Positions 60,815 through 64,000 of a stretch of 64,000 bases of DNA are shown here, piece after piece (the first letter of the stretch is position 1; every line of letters begins with the position of its first letter). Position numbers and translations under genes: made by a program. Under the pieces are notes generated by a model. It had not been told where the DNA came from and did not search any database. It saw nothing but the letters and a program-made list of their open reading frames with translations. This DNA is from Sporosarcina obsidiansis (GTDB lineage Bacteria; Bacillota; Bacilli; Bacillales_A; Planococcaceae): positions 124,001 to 188,000 of the forward strand of contig NZ_WHVW01000005.1 in the NCBI RefSeq assembly GCF_009651005.1, written 5' to 3'.

Positions 60815-62520
60815 CTTTCATATTCCTCGAAGTCATATCCTAATTTTTCAATGATGGATGGATTAATAGGGACAGGTCTGTAATTTTTTCCGTCATGTTT
60901 TATCTGCCTGGTGTCTGTATCTTTGCCATTTCTGTTTGTGGCTAGTGAAATACCTCTTCTTAACCATTCACCACGTACGGCCGTTTGTTCTGCGCCTAAA
61001 AATTCTTTTAAATACTTTGGCAATAAATATAAGTGACCACCTTGATAAATAGCTTTTATGTCATGCCTTTTTGCGTACTTACCTGAAACGCTTTCTCTGG
61101 AAGCATCCAAGTCTGTTAATATCGCTTCCAGCATTTGAATAGGTTTATCTATGGCTTTGTTGCCATCCATGATTTCATCAAATAATACTTCCAACCAACC
61201 TATATCTAGCGGTGCATCAAAAAAGTCTACAAGTAATGCTGCGGTAAAATAGATAGCAGAGTAATGTCTCGCTATTCTTGAAACCACTTCATTTCCTTGT
61301 GCTTTTCGTTGAAATTTCTCGTTATATTCAAAGTAAAGGGGTAGCAACTCTTTCTTTCGTTCTTTCCACTTGCTTATAAATTCCATTCCAACCGTTCCAT
61401 GATTCTGTTCAATGGCTGCATAGAGTTTAGAAAAGAAACGATGATCTACATTGGCAAATGGTACACCCTTAATCGGTAATACTCGCGCTGCCGCACCACC
61501 AGCTCTTTCCGCATAGTCTATTAGTGAAGTTTCGCCAGTAGATAACATTAAGTTGTTCCATGTATATTCCTTTTGGCTTCCTTCAATTGATCCACGTCCT
61601 TTACTACGTCCACCGCTAAAATTGTAGACAAACCTTTGTAATTGTCGTTCGTCTGCTTTCATAGAATCATCTAGGCACAACGGAAAGCTGTTCAGGAATG
61701 CCGCTTTCCGCTCGAAACTTACCGCTGTACCATTCCATTCAGAAACTAAATGCTCCGTACCCCACACACTAGATGCTGCTTTTAAAACCGATGTTTTCCC
61801 TTTACTTGTTGGTCCGGACAAGTCAATAATAAACGGACCAAGTTTCAAGTCTTTCAACAAAACAGATGTAAATGATGAAACTATCATTAATAAAGCTTTC
61901 GGATGTGGCTCTACCAAGCTAAGAACTGATTGAATCCATTCTTTACTACTTCCTGAAGACTGGAATGCTTCAAATAACTGTTTTTCTCCTATATCGCTTG
62001 GAAGTATTTCTAATCCTTCGTTTTGTAGTGGATGGACAATTGATTCGTTGATATGTCCAAGACGGTTTACAATAGTGATGTGTTCTACTTTATTAATTGA
62101 TAAATACTTATCAAAATACGTAATTAGGTTCTTGGAGTTTCTATCATTAACAGCTAATGACTTGTTAGCAAGCTTTCTAATTTCATTTTGTGTAGAAATA
62201 GTAAGTGCCGGAACAACTTCTTTATGAATCTTGCCTTCATTGATCCAGCACACTTCATAATAAAGTTCAGACCTTTCAGCATTGTCTAAGGCTCTCGTAA
62301 TGATAGGGAAGTTTCTACATGTATGTACTGCATGTACTTCTTCATTATCGCTAGATGCTCTATTGACCATTACATATAATCCATTGTGATCGGCCTTAAA
62401 TCCACTTGGTACATTAACCGTTATTCCTACCGGATGTTTTACAGAAGTAATGGAATAATCCTGATTTTTTTTATTCATCACTTCTGACAGGTGAACTATT
62501 TCGCTTGGTATTACCATCAT
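60811..62520 (-). CDS. DUF927-domain ATPase/helicase-like replication protein
   Basis: A 569-residue protein. The N-terminal half is of unknown fold; the DUF927 ATPase region has Walker A GPTSKGKTS (236-244) and FPLCLDDSMKAD as Walker B. The C-terminal third may bind DNA. DUF927 proteins act as helicases beside prim-pol primases in phages and satellites. The start overlaps the primase stop by four bases, with a GGAGGGGG ribosome site. It probably recognises the iterons at its own 3' end, by analogy with SaPI Rep. Confidence 0.88.
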   Translation of the reverse strand: MMVIPSEIVHLSEVMNKKNQDYSITSVKHPVGITVNVPSGFKADHNGLYVMVNRASSDNEEVHAVHTCRNFPIITRALDNAERSELYYEVCWINEGKIHKEVVPALTISTQNEIRKLANKSLAVNDRNSKNLITYFDKYLSINKVEHITIVNRLGHINESIVHPLQNEGLEILPSDIGEKQLFEAFQSSGSSKEWIQSVLSLVEPHPKALLMIVSSFTSVLLKDLKLGPFIIDLSGPTSKGKTSVLKAASSVWGTEHLVSEWNGTAVSFERKAAFLNSFPLCLDDSMKADERQLQRFVYNFSGGRSKGRGSIEGSQKEYTWNNLMLSTGETSLIDYAERAGGAAARVLPIKGVPFANVDHRFFSKLYAAIEQNHGTVGMEFISKWKERKKELLPLYFEYNEKFQRKAQGNEVVSRIARHYSAIYFTAALLVDFFDAPLDIGWLEVLFDEIMDGNKAIDKPIQMLEAILTDLDASRESVSGKYAKRHDIKAIYQGGHLYLLPKYLKEFLGAEQTAVRGEWLRRGISLATNRNGKDTDTRQIKHDGKNYRPVPINPSIIEKLGYDFEEYER

Positions 62521-63407
62521 CGTTTCCCCCTCCTTTCTACTTCTTTTCTCGCAATACTTGCAATAACTCCATCTAATTCAGAGCACTCCATTGGTGGACT
62601 GTTTCTTTCGTTCCATAAGTGCATCATTTCGTAAACTAGTAATAGATCTACGCGCCTTGAAAGCAGATGTCCAACAATAGAAGTAGCTGCCGGATTACGC
62701 CCTTCTCCCTCGGCTAAACCCTGCATTAGCTTTTGCCAATGTGATGATGGCTGTGCATTAGATTTACCAAGGGTTGAGTAAGCGGGCTGTTTTATCATCT
62801 CAATCAGCCATTTCGGTGCAGTTGAAATAGACACTTCTAATGGCCTACTGGAAAGTTCCCACTCGTAGCGGCTGCCTGCTTCATGGACGGATGGAGGAGC
62901 AACTATATAACCCGCATCTCCACGGATATCTAAACCCGGCTGAAAACTCACTTTGTTGCCGATTTCATCTTGATAGGAAAACAAGTAATGGATGCCTCCT
63001 GATCCAGTTATTGATTGGACAGTATCAGGTAGATTACTATGCTTTCTCTCTAGCGCTTCAAGTGTTTCTCTTCCGTCTACTTTATGAATATCCACGTCTA
63101 ATACGAAAATTCCTGATACCTTCCCGGTACGAATGCCAATATTTGCGCCTGGGAATTGTCTGCCCCACCATTTCTGTATGGTTTCAAGATTATTGGTAGC
63201 GGCTTTTAGTCCGTTGTGTGTAATTGGATGCTTCGCAACTTGTTTGCAACTGAAATTACCGCAAGTGCATTTACCATGATTCAAACTATGAACCGGGAAT
63301 ACATGCCAGTTGAAAAGCTTTGCATAAGCTAGTGCAGATTTGAGCATTTTTTCATTCTGTGAGATTATATTGTTTTTATCTAAATTTTTTGCTATAATTG
63401 TATTCAT
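62517..63407 (-). CDS. Bifunctional DNA primase/polymerase (prim-pol)
   Basis: A 296-residue archaeo-eukaryotic primase-type protein: FPVHSLNHGKCTCG with a Cys pair, PGANIGIRTGKVSGIFVLDVD with the catalytic DVD (104-106), TGSGGIHYLF and LDIRGDAGYIVAPPS. The C-terminal 80 residues form a primase C-terminal helical domain. It would prime element replication with the DUF927 ATPase. Operators lie 40-75 bases upstream. Confidence 0.93.
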   Translation of the reverse strand: MNTIIAKNLDKNNIISQNEKMLKSALAYAKLFNWHVFPVHSLNHGKCTCGNFSCKQVAKHPITHNGLKAATNNLETIQKWWGRQFPGANIGIRTGKVSGIFVLDVDIHKVDGRETLEALERKHSNLPDTVQSITGSGGIHYLFSYQDEIGNKVSFQPGLDIRGDAGYIVAPPSVHEAGSRYEWELSSRPLEVSISTAPKWLIEMIKQPAYSTLGKSNAQPSSHWQKLMQGLAEGEGRNPAATSIVGHLLSRRVDLLLVYEMMHLWNERNSPPMECSELDGVIASIARKEVERRGKR

Positions 63408-63447
63408 TAGAAACAGTCCCTTCTATAATTTTCACAAGTTAACATTC

Positions 63448-63481
63448 TTGTCGTAATGACAAAATTCGCCATAACGACAAG
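63448..63481. promoter_or_regulatory. Operator cluster upstream of the primase gene
   Basis: TTGTC-GTAAT-GACAA (63449-63463) is a palindrome, and CTTGTCGT (63448-63455) with ACGACAAG (63474-63481) forms an outer 8-bp inverted repeat. The same GTC-TAAT-GAC theme occurs at 60007-60041. Confidence 0.6.
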
Positions 63482-63534
63482 GTTAGTGAACAAAACACTT
63501 CTATAAATAATCGGCGTATTTCGTTGCAGCGAAA

Positions 63535-63819
63535 TTACGCTTTTTTTATGTTTCTAAATAAAGAGCCAGTGATACTATCTGCTTTTTTATAGTCTTGTTG
63601 AAGGTCCTTTATGGAATAGCGCATTAGCTCGGATAAAACCCTTAATTCCCTGTGCCATTCTTCCAAGATCAATGCTTCCTGATTTCTATGAACTTTATTG
63701 TCTATCACATTCACAAGCATCAAAAAGGATTTATTAACATCTATTAATGTCTCAATTCTTGACTCAATAGCTCCCATTTCACAATCTAAATCAAAAGTTA
63801 GATCACTAAGTTTTTTCAT
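63535..63819 (-). CDS. Small helical protein of the element
   Basis: A 94-residue, acidic, coiled-coil-like protein (CEMGAIESRIETLIDVNKSF, then LEEWHRELRVLSELM). AAAGGAG precedes the ATG. It starts within the stop of the next upstream gene (ATGA overlap). No family recognised. Confidence 0.7.
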   Translation of the reverse strand: MKKLSDLTFDLDCEMGAIESRIETLIDVNKSFLMLVNVIDNKVHRNQEALILEEWHRELRVLSELMRYSIKDLQQDYKKADSITGSLFRNIKKA

Positions 63820-64000
63820 TTAAAATTCTCCTTTCCGAAATCTTTTTTCAAATTCATATAATAAACACGCTGTTCTTCGAGACATTTTCTGATGGCGTGA
63901 CCAATATAATCAACTTCATTTGCCTGTTCATAGACTGTAGAATCTTGTCCTAAAAGTTTATCTCCGGCTATACTTAATGACTTTATTTCATGAATATCGT
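63816..64000 (-). CDS. Partial element gene, C-terminal part (5' end off window)
   Basis: The frame is open from the right edge to a TGA at 63816-63818: IKSLSIAGDKLLGQDSTVYE, then EVDYIGHAIRKCLEEQRVYY and LKKDFGKENFK. About 60 residues are visible. It overlaps the next gene's ATG and has a helix-rich character. No family recognised. Confidence 0.65.
   Translation of the reverse strand, partial: DIHEIKSLSIAGDKLLGQDSTVYEQANEVDYIGHAIRKCLEEQRVYYMNLKKDFGKENFK

Overview
The window reads as chromosomal DNA from a low-GC Firmicute, most likely the Planococcaceae/Bacillaceae group (Sporosarcina- or Lysinibacillus-like). This is inferred from strong AGGAGG-type ribosome sites, frequent TTG/GTG starts, B. 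subtilis-type gene families (YkoEDC, YdhK, CatE, YitT, GabR) and a TPP riboswitch with an intrinsic terminator. No rRNA, tRNA or CRISPR array was seen.

Layout. 1-3.8 kb: end of a metallo-beta-lactamase-fold gene, then a TPP-riboswitch-controlled ECF thiamine-precursor transporter. 3.8-21 kb: small housekeeping and stress genes (VOC proteins, YitT, nucleoside hydrolase, DAACS symporter, DUF4256, exonuclease, pyridoxine kinase, STAS protein, Dus, DHFR-like reductase, YdhK lipoprotein, CatE with an HxlR regulator, BluB). Among them lie several disrupted genes: a MarR regulator with a nonsense codon, a frameshifted small membrane protein, a nupC with a nonsense codon, and two broken small genes. 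A degenerate intergenic repeat is scattered through this part.

21.2-30.1 kb: one minus-strand operon for a CoxL form-II molybdenum hydroxylase (FeS, Mo and FAD subunits, CoxG, MoxR/VWA pair, two XdhC-type proteins, MobA-like cytidylyltransferase). 30.3-34.6 kb: a 5-oxoprolinase operon pxpB-pxpC-accB-accC-pxpA. 34.7-39.0 kb: gabT-gabD with divergent gabR. 39.5-47.9 kb: a FadR/GntR-controlled operon with a PuuD-type amidase, a polyamine-type ABC transporter, a second solute-binding protein lacking a signal peptide, and an aldehyde dehydrogenase. Together these look like a nitrogen-compound catabolic block converging on GABA and succinate. My hypothesis is that the molybdenum hydroxylase and the biotin-dependent Pxp set work on cyclic imines and lactams.

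48.4-50.8 kb: wreckage of an amino-acid permease and a YtcJ-type amidohydrolase, then a paired SMR efflux system with a TetR-type operator.

51.3 kb to the right end: an integrated element. Its left junction is a displaced groEL 3' end (last codons plus terminator). Inside are a SIR2 protein and a DUF5677 protein at the att-proximal end, P27-type small terminase, HNH nuclease, HK97-fold capsid, short tyrosine recombinase, ArpU regulator, methyltransferase, a DUF927 ATPase and a prim-pol primase. An iteron-flanked AT-rich origin sits just downstream of the ATPase gene. No large terminase, portal or tail gene is visible. The best reading is a capsid-encoding phage satellite (PICI-like) carrying candidate anti-phage cargo. 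The element continues beyond 64 kb, so missing genes could still lie there.
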